A stretch of DNA of 64,000 nucleotides from Myxococcaceae bacterium (GCA_017881265.1 JADGRA010000016.1:62001-126000), one strand, 5' to 3'; shown: positions 33,798 through 43,234, counted from the stretch's first letter. Numbers and translations: made by a program. The notes: generated from the letters alone by a model not told the origin.

Positions 33798-34733
33798 CTA
33801 AGGCATCACCGTCATCCCGGCTTGAAGACCCTTGCCGGAGACGATGGAGCAAATGGCGACCTTTTCCTTGACGCTGTCGACACGGATGGCGCCGGCCTCG
33901 GTCATAGTGACGTCCAATGTCTCGCCCGTCGCCGGGTCGCGCAGCACCTCGGCGGTCCCGACCTTGAAGACCTGCCCCACCGCCACGCCCTCGCGCGAAC
34001 CTCGGTTGATGTAGACCTGATTGCCTTTGACGAGGATGACGTTGCCTTCCCAGTGCAACGAGGGAAGTCTGGAGGAGATGAAGGCGACCGCTTCATCAAT
34101 GGCCTTCTCCATTGCTGTACCGACGTTCGTCTTTTTGAACGTGCTCATGTCGGCCCCAGCGCCATAGTACCCGTCGTGGAAGCCGACCGTCATGCCCCCG
34201 CTACTGGCGGAGCCCACCACCTTTTTTGAAGCAACCACCTGCCCGGTCGTCGAGTCCACGACGTAGACCACTGTGTTGATTTCGGCATTGTCCCCTCCCC
34301 CGCCCACCCGGATGCCCCCGAACCCGGGAGTCGGCACCGAGACACCGCCGCTCGAGCCACCGGTCGTTTGGAAATTCGTGATTTCACCTTTAACCAGAAG
34401 TTGAGCTGGGGTCATGTGTCCCACGGCAGGCGTCTTTGAGCCGCCAGCGACGCGGCCGCTGGCACCAAAGTCCTGCTCCTGCATCGCCGCCTGACGCATG
34501 TCGGCTTCGCCAATCACGATGAAGTGTCCGGACTGCTGCAACGAGTCCGTCAGCATCGCGCCCCAAGTGTCCGCGAGCGGAAATTGGCCCGACCACTTCG
34601 AGTGATTCTCGAACTTGATGACGGCGATGGTGAACCGCAGACCGCCAGTGGCGGCTGCGGCGGGCGTTTGGGCGTCCGCGACGCCAGCGAGAAGCAAGCG
34701 GAAGGCAAGGACGGCGATGGGAAGGGTTTTCAT
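33798..34733 (-). CDS. CsgG/HfaB-family exported protein
   Basis: 311 aa. The signal peptide ends near GVADAQTPA with no lipobox cysteine. The core has IAVIKFENHSKW, IVIGEADMRQA (about 72-82) and VVYVVDSTTGQVVASKKV, as in CsgG/HfaB-type outer-membrane secretion proteins. The C-terminal VYINRGSREGVAVGQVFKV resembles the FlgT-C-like region. CsgG itself is a lipoprotein, so this is an unlipidated relative. It lies 131 bp upstream of the large secreted protein, on the same strand. Confidence 0.8.
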   Translation of the reverse strand: MKTLPIAVLAFRLLLAGVADAQTPAAAATGGLRFTIAVIKFENHSKWSGQFPLADTWGAMLTDSLQQSGHFIVIGEADMRQAAMQEQDFGASGRVAGGSKTPAVGHMTPAQLLVKGEITNFQTTGGSSGGVSVPTPGFGGIRVGGGGDNAEINTVVYVVDSTTGQVVASKKVVGSASSGGMTVGFHDGYYGAGADMSTFKKTNVGTAMEKAIDEAVAFISSRLPSLHWEGNVILVKGNQVYINRGSREGVAVGQVFKVGTAEVLRDPATGETLDVTMTEAGAIRVDSVKEKVAICSIVSGKGLQAGMTVMP

Positions 34734-35008
34734 GGCTCGCGTGTATGGTTAGTTCGAGTTCGAGGTGAGCCGGCAATCCGCTTGGTGGCGACCTCCGGAC
34801 TGGGACCTGCGTCGTCGTCAGGAATTGCGGTGCATCCAGCACCCCCGCACCTGAACGGGCAGGACATGAGCTGCTCGACCAGATTGCACCCTGCCCCCTC
34901 TTGAGGCCTGAGCTCAGACACTTCGAATGCCCAGGAAGCTTCTCTTAGGGGTTTCTTCCCGTCAACTGCTCGAGTCGACCGGCACTGTGAGCCCGAGAGC
35001 CGGGTCCC
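34734..35008. other. Gap upstream of the CsgG-like gene
   Basis: 275 bp between the HD-domain gene end and the CsgG-like start. It holds a nested inverted repeat, GCACTG (34982-34987) with CAGTGC (35013-35018), that overlaps the HD gene stop and may act as its terminator. No small gene was supported. Confidence 0.4.
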
Positions 35009-35590
35009 CTAGCAGTGCTCGCTGTACGCCTCGATTTTCTGTCGGAGGCGGTGTTCCAGGGGAGGGCTGGAGCCGGTCAGCTCGCGGAGAATGAGCCTCG
35101 CCTCCTCCCGGTAGGCGCGTCGTTTGTCCGGCGTCCAGTCCGGCGGCGGCCGCTCGAGGTTCGTGATCCGGTCCGCCAGTTTGACCAGCCTCACCGCTGC
35201 AGGTTGCGCTTTCAGGCGGACCAAGCTGTCGGCCATGGCAGCCGCCTTGGGAAGCCGGTGGTCTTTGCTCAGTGCCTCGACGCCGGCGGCGACAGCAACG
35301 CCGAACTCGGCTTTGAGTCGACTGCGCACCTCTGAGCGGGCCTCCGGTCGACAGTCTTCCACCGTGTCGTGAAGCAGTGCGCAGGCCACCGCCAGGTTGC
35401 GCTCGGGCCGCGGATCGCCCTCCGTCGCCGCGATTACTTCCATGGCCACCTTCGTCACGTGAACAACGTAGGGGAATCCTGAGCCGGGCACTGTCTGATC
35501 GCCATGAGCCCAAGCTGCAAAGTCCAGGGCACGCTTGAACAGGTCCTGGTCAAAGCCCAGGGTCGATCGCTCTGGCGGAGCAGTAATCAT
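35009..35590 (-). CDS. HD-domain phosphohydrolase (RelA/SpoT-hydrolase-like)
   Basis: 193 aa. The HD-fold metal motifs are in VVHVTKVA, CALLHDTVED (about 73-82) and LVKLADRITNLERPP (about 134-148). These match the (p)ppGpp hydrolase-like HD_4 family. No synthetase, TGS or ACT domain is attached, so it would be a small alarmone-hydrolase-like protein, or it could act on another phosphate ester. The ATG at 35590 is inside the TGA of the preceding small ORF (ATGA), a sign of translational coupling. Confidence 0.82.
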   Translation of the reverse strand: MITAPPERSTLGFDQDLFKRALDFAAWAHGDQTVPGSGFPYVVHVTKVAMEVIAATEGDPRPERNLAVACALLHDTVEDCRPEARSEVRSRLKAEFGVAVAAGVEALSKDHRLPKAAAMADSLVRLKAQPAAVRLVKLADRITNLERPPPDWTPDKRRAYREEARLILRELTGSSPPLEHRLRQKIEAYSEHC

Positions 35591-35850
35591 GGGACGCCCA
35601 CCGGGAGGTACCTGTACCGCTGACCATCAGGCGTCACGCTGTAGACGTGGTCCTGGATGCCTGCGTCACGCTGTCCACCTGAAGAGGCCGATGGCTGCTC
35701 GAGGTGCGGACGAGCCACCGCCTCAGCAGCGTCCCGAGACCCGGCTTGGCCGACGTCGTAGAAGTTTCCCGCGAAGGTGTCTAGGCCGAGGACCTTCCAG
35801 GAAGGAGTGCTCGTGTCGTCTTGCCCAGGCAGCAGAACGACGGGCGTCAC
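35587..35850 (-). CDS. Small unknown protein coupled to the HD hydrolase
   Basis: 87 aa, MTPVVLLPGQDDTSTPSW and later HVYSVTPDGQRYRYLPVGVP. I know no family. Its stop overlaps the HD gene start in the ATGA arrangement, which is the main evidence that it is a real gene. It has no membrane segment. Confidence 0.5.
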   Translation of the reverse strand: MTPVVLLPGQDDTSTPSWKVLGLDTFAGNFYDVGQAGSRDAAEAVARPHLEQPSASSGGQRDAGIQDHVYSVTPDGQRYRYLPVGVP

Positions 35851-36004
35851 GGTGTCGATCTCCGTGCAAATGGAGGTTGACGAGAGGAGCCTCGATAGCT
35901 GTCTTCAGAGCGGTACCCTTCGCGCATCAGCGTCGTCTCCCCGCGTTCTGTCCCTGCCAAGGACCAGGCCATGGACCGCTCACGACCGAGCAGCGGACCT
36001 TCCG

Positions 36005-37450
36005 TTATGCGTAGTTGAAGAGGGCCATGAAGCCGAAATCCATGTGCAGCTGCTGGTGACAGTGGAAAAGCGTCGGTCCGGGATTGTCGGCAACGAAGTC
36101 GACTTCAAGCTCCTGAAAGCCTCCGAGCATCACGACATCCTTCATCACACCGGCGGTTGGCCTTCCAGAAACGCGCGTCAGCTCAAAGCTGTGACGGTGC
36201 AAATGGAGCGGGTGGACGTCGTCGCTTGCGTTGCGGAATTTCAGGCGGTACCGACGACCAAGGTGGACTCTGAACGTCGGCGCCATTGATTCCATGGAAA
36301 ACGCCTGGCCATTGATGGTCCACTGGTTGAATCCGCTCAAGACGGCGTTTCGTTTCACGATGGTCATCTCGATGGTCTCGTCCGGCACTGACGCCCTTTC
36401 GCCGTGACTTCCAAAGAGCGTGTAGTCCCAGCGGGACACTTTGGGCTTCGACCAGCGCGGCGTTCCGACTCGATTGGCGTATTCGACGACGATGCCCATC
36501 CCATGCTGGCGGTCGTCATCCGCCAAATCCCCCATCACCCAGACGCCGGGGTTCTTCATCTCGACGATGGCCGAGACCCGCTCCGCCGTTCCCAGCCAAA
36601 GCAACGGAACGTGGGCGGGATTGGGGACTGGGTTCCCGTCGAGCGCTACGACCTTGAAGGTGTGTCCGGGCAACGCCAGGCTACGGATCTCCGTGGCGCT
36701 GGCGTTGAGAACGTGAAACAGAACCCGTTCCCCCTGTTTGACGCGAACCGGCTCGCCGTGTCCCAGCATCTGGCCGTTGACGCTGAAGAGTTCATAGCCA
36801 ACCTCGAACCCCTTCGTCTTTGTGCGGGCTTGCTCGTCGGCAGCCGTTCCTATCTGTTTGAGCGCCTTCTCGGGAATGCCCACCAGCATGTCCATGGCCA
36901 TGTCGCCGCCACGGCTGAAGGTCGGGGCAAACTCTTTCAGAACCAGGAAAACCTCGCGGTCGAATGCGCCAGGGTCATGCTTCGGCTCGACGTACACCGG
37001 CCCGACCTGGCCTGTGTAGGTGCCGCGATTGAGGTCGGCGCCGGCCACCACATGTGTGTGGTAAAAACGGAAGCCAGAAGGCCTTGGCACAAAGCTAACT
37101 TGCTGCATCCCGTGAGCAGGGACGAACGGCGAGCCCTCCTCCGACGCACCGTCGACATTGCTCGGAAGCCACTGCCCGTGCCAGTGCACAAGTTCTGGGG
37201 TGTCCGTGTCGTTCTGGATGTCGACGACGACGCGTTGTCCTTCTCTTAGACGCAAGAGGGGGCCGGGGAACTGTCCGTTGTAGAGCGTCGTCGAGACGAT
37301 GTGCTCGGGCGCGAGTTCGACCAGGCCGGTGCCGATGTGCAGGGTGAAATCCGCCTTTGCCTGACTAGGCTGGTCTGCAGCCCAGCGGGTCCGCGGCCGT
37401 AATCCAGCCACCCCTGCCAGCTGCAGGAATGAACGACGACTCAGGCTCAT
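36005..37450 (-). CDS. Tat-exported multicopper oxidase
   Basis: 481 aa from the ATG at 37450. It has a twin-arginine signal, SRRSFLQLAG. All copper motifs are visible: HWHGQW, FYHTH, HPLHLHRHSFEL and HCHQQLHMDFGFM. The last two contribute the type-1/trinuclear ligands. Methionine in the final motif (HMDFGFM) suggests a type-1 Met axial ligand. Likely substrates are phenols or cuprous ion. The longer in-frame start at 38086 reads through the DoxX gene and is rejected. It overlaps the DoxX stop by 4 nt. Confidence 0.9.
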   Translation of the reverse strand: MSLSRRSFLQLAGVAGLRPRTRWAADQPSQAKADFTLHIGTGLVELAPEHIVSTTLYNGQFPGPLLRLREGQRVVVDIQNDTDTPELVHWHGQWLPSNVDGASEEGSPFVPAHGMQQVSFVPRPSGFRFYHTHVVAGADLNRGTYTGQVGPVYVEPKHDPGAFDREVFLVLKEFAPTFSRGGDMAMDMLVGIPEKALKQIGTAADEQARTKTKGFEVGYELFSVNGQMLGHGEPVRVKQGERVLFHVLNASATEIRSLALPGHTFKVVALDGNPVPNPAHVPLLWLGTAERVSAIVEMKNPGVWVMGDLADDDRQHGMGIVVEYANRVGTPRWSKPKVSRWDYTLFGSHGERASVPDETIEMTIVKRNAVLSGFNQWTINGQAFSMESMAPTFRVHLGRRYRLKFRNASDDVHPLHLHRHSFELTRVSGRPTAGVMKDVVMLGGFQELEVDFVADNPGPTLFHCHQQLHMDFGFMALFNYA

Positions 37451-37809
37451 GTGAAGGTGTGGGCCCAAGCGATGAGGACTGCTTGGAGAGGCAGCCTGGC
37501 CCACAGCAGCCACGCCGGCGGCGGTTTGCGACCGAAGCCGATGCGGTTCACAGCCATGTTCACGTTGGCCGGGAAGACAGCGACGAAGAGCGCAATCAGG
37601 CCCCACGCAGCCCACGGCCGCGTCTGGAGCACGAGGAGCCCCAAGCCGCCGAGTATCTCGCAGACACCGCTCACCGCCACCAGGGTGGCTGGTGCCGGGA
37701 ATGAGCGGGGCACCGTCCGGGCGTACGCCTTCGGGGCCACGAAGTGCATCACGCCACCGGCAACCATCAGGACCGCCAGAAGGACGCACCAAACCGTCAT
37801 GAGGCGCAA
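37447..37809 (-). CDS. DoxX-like membrane protein
   Basis: 120 aa with four hydrophobic segments (VWCVLLAVLMVAGGVMHFV, LVAVSGVCEILGGLGLLVL, WGLIALFVAVFPANVNMAV and a C-terminal helix). The FVAPKAYARTVP and EILGGLG patterns fit the DoxX/SURF4-type family. It is translated first and overlaps the multicopper oxidase start (ATGA), so the two are a coupled pair. The function of such DoxX proteins is usually unclear, often linked to redox or oxygen. Confidence 0.82.
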   Translation of the reverse strand: MRLMTVWCVLLAVLMVAGGVMHFVAPKAYARTVPRSFPAPATLVAVSGVCEILGGLGLLVLQTRPWAAWGLIALFVAVFPANVNMAVNRIGFGRKPPPAWLLWARLPLQAVLIAWAHTFT

Positions 37810-37871
37810 GCTTAGCCTGCCCTCGCCATCGAATTGGAGACCTTGACTCGCGTGGCTGTCCTGCGCATGCC

Positions 37872-39791
37872 ATGGGCTCGATGACCCTGCTCCGCGCCGC
37901 CGGCTTCTCGCTCTCCTTTGGAAGTCGTGTCCTTTTTGAAGACCTGACGATGGTGGTGGAGGAAAGCGAGCGAGTTGGACTGGTCGGAGTCAATGGATCC
38001 GGCAAGTCCACCCTGTTGAGGCTGCTGGCCGGCGAGACGACACCGGACACCGGCGAGCGACAGCTCCGACGGGGGACGCGAATCACCTATCTCCCTCAGG
38101 AGCCGACCTTTCCGGCTGGCGCGACCGTCGCCGGCGAGCTTTCCGTCGCCCAGGCCCCCCTTCGACAGGCTCTGACCGAGCACCAGGACCTGGCCGAGCG
38201 CCTGGGCCAGTTGGCGGGGCCAGCTCTGGACCGTGCCGTGACCGAGCTGGCCCGTCTGTCGGAGCGAATTGAGCACCTCGGTGGCTGGGACACCGAGCAC
38301 CTAGCAAGGACCCTGCTCGACCGTCTTGGAGTGAAGGACTGGGACCGCCCCATTGCCGAGCTCTCTGGTGGCTTGCAGAAACGAGTTGCCATCGCCCGCG
38401 CGCTCCTGGCTCGTCCGGACCTCTTGCTGCTCGACGAACCAACCAACCACCTCGATGCGGACACCGTGGAATGGCTGGAGGAGGCGCTCGACGAACTCGA
38501 AGGGGCCTTGGTCCTGGTCACGCACGACCGTTACTTCCTCGACGACCTGGTCGACCGCATCATCGAGATTCAGCCTGGGTCGGGAGTGATTTCCTACCCG
38601 GGAAATTATGAGGCCTACCTCGAGCAGAAGCTCGTCGCCCAAGCGGATGCGGAGTTTTCGGGCCACAAGCGCGACCGATGGATTGCCCAAGAGGTCGCCT
38701 GGCTCCGCCGTGGTCCCGAGGCGCGCCGAACAAAGAGCAAGGCGCGCATTGAACGCGCCAGAAAGCTGATGGCGGAGCGCGGCTTCATCCGTCCGCGTGT
38801 TCCGGAGCTTCAGACAGTGGCTTCTCCGCGCCTCGGTCACACCGTGCTCGAGGCACGCCATGCCTCTTTCGCCTATGGCCCGCGGGAGGTCCTCCGGGAT
38901 GTTGACGTCATCGTCCAGGGGGGCGAGCGCATCGGGATTGTTGGGCCGAATGGGGCGGGCAAGACCACGCTGGTCCGTTTGCTCCTCGGCGAAGTTCCGC
39001 CCTCCAAGGGCGAGGTGGTCCGTGGCAAGAACACCAAGGTGGCCTACTACGACCAAGCACGAACGAAGCTCGACCCTGAGCAAACGGTCTATGACGCGGC
39101 GTGGGGAGAAGACTTCGTCGATCTCGGGGGCCGCCAGGTTCCACTTCGAGATTATCTCGACGACTTGCTGTTTCCGGTTCCGATGCAGCGCATGCAGGTG
39201 AAAGCGCTTTCAGGGGGCGAGCGCAACCGTCTGCTCCTCGCGCGAATCTTCCTGGTGGGAGCCAACGTGCTCGTTCTCGACGAACCCACCAACGATTTGG
39301 ACCTTGTTACTTTGAACGTGCTCGAGCGCCTGCTCCTCGGCTTCATGGGCGCCGTGCTTCTGGTGACCCACGACCGTTACTTCCTGGACAAGGTGGCGAC
39401 GCGAATCCTGGCAGTCGAGGGTGACGGCTCCGTCGTCGGCTATCCCGGAAACTTCAGTCTCTATCGGCGACTCAAGGCGCAGTCCGCGCCTGCCGCGCGC
39501 GAAGTGGCAATTCCGAAGCTTGCAAGCCCTGATGCGAGAGGTCCAGCGACCGCTGCGAAGGGAAGCAAACTCGGCTACCTCGATCAGCGCGAACTGGCCG
39601 GCATCGAGGCTGCCATCCAAGCGGCTGAGGCACGGCGGGCGGCGTCGGAGGCCGCGCTCGTCGATCCCGCCATCTACTCGGACGCCCATGCGGCAGAGGG
39701 TGCACGCAAGGACCTGGCGGAGGCGGCGGCTGAGGTGGACCGCTTGTACGCCCGCTGGGGCGAGCTTCTTTCGCTGACCGCCTCGACCTAA
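37872..39791 (+). CDS. ABC-F ATPase (Uup/EttA type)
   Basis: 639 aa with two ATPase domains and no membrane spans. The first P-loop is VNGSGKST (about 51-58) with LSGGLQKRVAIARAL. The second is GPNGAGKTT with LSGGERNRLLLARIF. DEPTNHLD and DEPTNDLD are Walker B/H-loop motifs. A C-terminal helical tail with Arg/Glu-rich repeats follows the second domain, as in Uup-like members that act on ribosome-bound nucleic acid. The start could be the second ATG at 37881. Confidence 0.93.
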   Translation: MGSMTLLRAAGFSLSFGSRVLFEDLTMVVEESERVGLVGVNGSGKSTLLRLLAGETTPDTGERQLRRGTRITYLPQEPTFPAGATVAGELSVAQAPLRQALTEHQDLAERLGQLAGPALDRAVTELARLSERIEHLGGWDTEHLARTLLDRLGVKDWDRPIAELSGGLQKRVAIARALLARPDLLLLDEPTNHLDADTVEWLEEALDELEGALVLVTHDRYFLDDLVDRIIEIQPGSGVISYPGNYEAYLEQKLVAQADAEFSGHKRDRWIAQEVAWLRRGPEARRTKSKARIERARKLMAERGFIRPRVPELQTVASPRLGHTVLEARHASFAYGPREVLRDVDVIVQGGERIGIVGPNGAGKTTLVRLLLGEVPPSKGEVVRGKNTKVAYYDQARTKLDPEQTVYDAAWGEDFVDLGGRQVPLRDYLDDLLFPVPMQRMQVKALSGGERNRLLLARIFLVGANVLVLDEPTNDLDLVTLNVLERLLLGFMGAVLLVTHDRYFLDKVATRILAVEGDGSVVGYPGNFSLYRRLKAQSAPAAREVAIPKLASPDARGPATAAKGSKLGYLDQRELAGIEAAIQAAEARRAASEAALVDPAIYSDAHAAEGARKDLAEAAAEVDRLYARWGELLSLTAST

Positions 39792-39813
39792 CGAACCATT
39801 CATCCCGCCGCGG

Positions 39814-40773
39814 GTGGCCTCCACCCGTGCAGCTTGCCGTCCCGGAGAGGAGCGCCCACGCATCGACGCAACAACTTCAACGGTGCGCCGCGCCCACGGA
39901 ACCCAGGGGACTGCCCTCGCGCTGCTGTACGTCTGCCTTTGGGCGTCTGCCTTCGTGCCGAGTCGCATTCTGGCTGGCCTTGGACAGCCCCTCTGGGTCC
40001 TCGCGGTTCGCTTCGTGGCTGCGGGCCTCATCCAGCTGGGCTTTGCAATGGCGCTCGCGCGCCCGTGGCCACGGTCTCGAGCCTCGTGGGCGTCCCTCGC
40101 TGCCTACGGGTTGCTCGCCAATGCAGGGTACCTCGGCCTCACGTACGAGGCGCTTCGCCACCTGTCGGCGGGAATGGGGGCCATCATCGCAAGTACCAAC
40201 CCACTGGTTCTCGCGCTGGTGGCCCCGGCGCTGCTCGGGGAGGCGCTCACACTGCGCAAACTCTTCGGGCTGGTGAGCGGCTTCTGCGGTGTCTTGATGT
40301 CGATGGCGTCCCGCGCTGGCTCCCAGGCCGCCAGGCCGGCGGATGTGGGCATTGCTTTCGGCGGGGTGCTCGCCCTGGTTGCCTCCACCGTGGTGTTCAA
40401 GCGGCTGAAAATCCGAGAGGACCTGGTCACCGCCAACGCCATCCAACTCGGAGCGTCCGCGGTGGCCCTTCTGCCCCTGGCCTGGGCCATCGAGGGGCAG
40501 CCGCATCTCCCCGTGACGGCTGCGCTTTTCGGAAGCTTTGCCTACCTCGTGTTGCTGCTCAGTATCGGGGCATCCTTTCTCTGGTTCTGGCTGCTGCGCA
40601 ACGGAGAGGCCAGCCGAGTCAGCGCCTTCTATTTCCTGACCCCCATCTTTGGCCTCGGCTTGGCGGCGCTCCTTCTGCACGAACGAGTGACCTGGGCGGA
40701 TGCCATTGGCCTCGGCGCAGTCGCCTTGGGGATTACCCTGGTGCAAGGCCGGCCAAGAGAAGCGCGGCGCTGA
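39814..40773 (+). CDS. EamA/DMT-family transporter
   Basis: 319 aa with about ten predicted helices, beginning LALLYVCLWASAFVPSR after a hydrophilic leader. The GTG start at 39814 is uncertain. A GTG at 39883 with a shorter leader is possible. Two EamA repeats are visible, each opening with LLYV/ALVA-type helices, and the C-terminal segment is FGLGLAALLLHERVTWADAIG. The substrate is unknown. Confidence 0.8.
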   Translation: MASTRAACRPGEERPRIDATTSTVRRAHGTQGTALALLYVCLWASAFVPSRILAGLGQPLWVLAVRFVAAGLIQLGFAMALARPWPRSRASWASLAAYGLLANAGYLGLTYEALRHLSAGMGAIIASTNPLVLALVAPALLGEALTLRKLFGLVSGFCGVLMSMASRAGSQAARPADVGIAFGGVLALVASTVVFKRLKIREDLVTANAIQLGASAVALLPLAWAIEGQPHLPVTAALFGSFAYLVLLLSIGASFLWFWLLRNGEASRVSAFYFLTPIFGLGLAALLLHERVTWADAIGLGAVALGITLVQGRPREARR

Positions 40774-40910
40774 ACATCGGAACACTCAGTTGGGACGGGT
40801 GCGCCTGAATCCGAACGTGCAGGTGCCGCGCGTCAACGAATGCAACCGTTTCCATTGCTTGCGACTTTGCCGTGCGGTTCGAGGGCCGCAGCGCAACGCT
40901 CGCTCTGCCT

Positions 40911-41687
40911 TCAACGACCACTGGTGAGGGTGGCCACCCCGCCCGGCGTGCCCGCTGCGAGTGCGGCGCTCAAGAGGACACCCGTACGTTGGTGTGCTCG
41001 CGCCGCTTGCAGCAGTGCGGCCAGAGTGCGGGCAGCATCAGCGCTGGAGAGGCCTTCGGCCCGGATGTTCGAGATGCAATTGCGCTCTGCGTCCCGACGA
41101 CCCACCGCCGGAGCCCAAGTGACGTAAGCACCGAGGGAATCGGCTGCACTGAGCCCAGGCCGTTCCCCGATGAGGACTGCCACGGCGTTCGCACCGAGGA
41201 GTGCCCCCACCTCGTCTCCGACCGCCACCCTTCCCTGCCGGACCAGCACCACCGGGCCCAGCCGCCAGTTTGCCGCTGGGAGCAGGTCCCGAAGCGCGCC
41301 CAGTAGTGCCGCGGCGTGGCGCCGGCTTGCGGTCGCCGACAGCCCATCGGCCACCACGAGGGCGAGGTCGAGGGGCGGACCACGCCGGGACTCGAGGGCG
41401 GCTCGGCTCGACGGTGACAGCCGTCGCCCGAGGTCCGGCCGGCGGAGGTACGTTGCTCGGTCTGCTGCCGCCGATTCGCACGTCAGCGTCTCAAACCCGA
41501 AGGCGCGCAACTCCGCTGAAATCGCGTCGGGTTCGAACTCCGCCTGGACAGCATCTCGCGCCAGAGCGAGCGACTCCTGAAGCGCCAAATGCTGGATGGT
41601 TGGCAGCGAGACTCCAGTTCGACCGAGGCCAACCCTCGCCGGCGTGTAGCGTCGCAGCGCGGCCCAGCTGTCCTTGAGCAGCGTCAC
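40911..41687 (-). CDS. eutC: Ethanolamine ammonia-lyase, small subunit
   Basis: 258 aa. Family landmarks are VVLVRQGRVAVGDEVG, LLGANAVAVLIGERPGLSAA and DAERNCISNIRAEGLS. It forms the active enzyme with EutB and binds adenosylcobalamin at the subunit interface. The GTG start overlaps the eutB TGA. It is on the strand opposite the ceramide operon neighbours. Confidence 0.93.
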   Translation of the reverse strand: MTLLKDSWAALRRYTPARVGLGRTGVSLPTIQHLALQESLALARDAVQAEFEPDAISAELRAFGFETLTCESAAADRATYLRRPDLGRRLSPSSRAALESRRGPPLDLALVVADGLSATASRRHAAALLGALRDLLPAANWRLGPVVLVRQGRVAVGDEVGALLGANAVAVLIGERPGLSAADSLGAYVTWAPAVGRRDAERNCISNIRAEGLSSADAARTLAALLQAARAHQRTGVLLSAALAAGTPGGVATLTSGR

Positions 41688-43066
41688 ACGCTACCGAGCA
41701 AGGGCCGGAATGCCGCGGGAAGCTCGACTTGTTGAAGCTGACCCGCCGCGTCGACGAGGCCGATGCGTTCGAGCCAGCTCTCAAACTCGGGGGCTGGGCG
41801 CTTCCCCAGCACCTTGCGGACGTAAAGAGCATCGTGAAAGGACGTGCTTTGGTAATTGAGCATTACGTCGTCCGAGCCAGGCACTCCCATGATGTAGTTG
41901 CACCCAGCAACGCCGAGTAGCGTGAGCAATGCGTCCACGTCGTCCTGGTCCGCGTCGGCGTGGACGGTGTAGCAAACGTCACAGCCCATCGGCAGTCCGA
42001 GCAGCTTTCCGCAGAAGTGGTCTTCCAGGCCTGCGCGCGTAATCTGCTTTCCGTCCGCCAAGTATTCGGGCCCGATGAAGCCGACCACCGTGTTGACCAA
42101 GAGCGGAGAGAACGTGCGCGCAACACCGTAGGCCCTCGCCTCCAGGGTCTGCTGGTCGACCCCGGAATGGGCATCGGCAGAGAGCGCGCTCCCCTGTCCC
42201 GTCTCGAAGTACATGACGTGGTCCCCGATCGTCCCGCGACGCAAGGCAAGCGCGGCCTCCCGGGCCTCCGCCAGCATGCTCAGTGTCACGCCGAAGCTCC
42301 GGTTGGTCCCTTCCGTCCCCCCGATGGATTGAAAAACGAGGTCCACCGGGGCCCCGCGCTTCATGGCCGCCAATGCCGTCGTCACGTGACCGAGAACGCA
42401 GGCCTGTGTTGGGATGTCCAGGTGTCGACGAACTCGGTCCAAAAGCGACGTCAGCTCGACGAAGCGTTCGACGCTTTCGGTGACGGGGTTGATGCCGATG
42501 ACGGCGTCGCCGGCGCCTAGGAACAGCCCATCGAGGACGGCGGCCGCGACGCCCTGCAAGTCGTCGGTCGGGTGGTTGGGCTGGAGTCGCGTCGACATGT
42601 GCCCACGCAACCCAAGCGTGTTACGGAAGCGCGTCACCACCTCGCATTTCGCCGCCACCAGCACCAAGTCCTGGAGGCGCATCAGCTTGGACACGGCCGC
42701 CACCATTTCAGGGGTCAGCCCTCGAGCCAGGCCCGAAAGGCGGGCCGAGTCAGCCTCGTCGGAGAGCAGCCAATCGCGGAACTCGCCCACCGTCATGTGC
42801 CCGACGGGTGCGAAGGCGCGACCATCGTGTCCATCGAGGAGGAGTCGGGTGACGTCATCGCTCTCGTAGGGGACGACCGCTTCGGCGAGAAAGGCCCTCA
42901 GTGGCACATCGGCGAGGGCGCGCTGGGCAGCCACCCGTTCGACAGCGTCCTTCGCTGCCACGCCTGCGAGGGCATCTCCGGACCGAAAGGGGCTCGCCCG
43001 GGCGAGCAGTGTCTTTAAGTCCTCGAAGAGGTAGCGGGAAGTCCCGACGTTCTGGTGATGGGCCAT
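41684..43066 (-). CDS. eutB: Ethanolamine ammonia-lyase, large subunit
   Basis: 460 aa, the normal length. The landmarks are LQPNHPTDDLQGV, IGINPVTESVERF, VFQSIGGTEGTNRSFG and YFETGQGSALSADAHSG. The enzyme deaminates ethanolamine to acetaldehyde and ammonia with adenosylcobalamin. There are no microcompartment shell genes, EutA reactivase or regulator next to it, so this is a non-compartmented EAL, as in many soil bacteria. CBS-domain and cyclase genes follow divergently. Confidence 0.95.
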   Translation of the reverse strand: MAHHQNVGTSRYLFEDLKTLLARASPFRSGDALAGVAAKDAVERVAAQRALADVPLRAFLAEAVVPYESDDVTRLLLDGHDGRAFAPVGHMTVGEFRDWLLSDEADSARLSGLARGLTPEMVAAVSKLMRLQDLVLVAAKCEVVTRFRNTLGLRGHMSTRLQPNHPTDDLQGVAAAVLDGLFLGAGDAVIGINPVTESVERFVELTSLLDRVRRHLDIPTQACVLGHVTTALAAMKRGAPVDLVFQSIGGTEGTNRSFGVTLSMLAEAREAALALRRGTIGDHVMYFETGQGSALSADAHSGVDQQTLEARAYGVARTFSPLLVNTVVGFIGPEYLADGKQITRAGLEDHFCGKLLGLPMGCDVCYTVHADADQDDVDALLTLLGVAGCNYIMGVPGSDDVMLNYQSTSFHDALYVRKVLGKRPAPEFESWLERIGLVDAAGQLQQVELPAAFRPLLGSV

Positions 43067-43234
43067 GGACGCCGTCAGAGAGCTTACTTCACTGCCCGCA
43101 CTTCAATCCCAACGGAATGGCCCCTGCGCTGCCCCGCGTCAGGCAGGGACGGCCCATTCGGCGTATGTCTCAACCGAGACCGGTCACGGCGCTATCCGCG
43201 GCTCTGCTGGCTGGCCCCGAGGAGGCAAGGGCAC
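43067..43234. promoter_or_regulatory. Divergent gap between eutB and the CBS gene
   Basis: 168 bp between divergent starts. It must carry promoters for both directions, but I found no clear -35/-10 pair. A GGAGG site precedes the CBS start. Confidence 0.35.

Noticed and set aside
37451-38086. Long N-terminal extension of the multicopper oxidase
   Set aside because: It reads through the DoxX gene in another frame. The Tat signal starts at the ATG at 37450.
40911-43066. Ethanolamine microcompartment locus
   Set aside because: No shell protein, EutA, EutE, EutG or regulator genes are adjacent.
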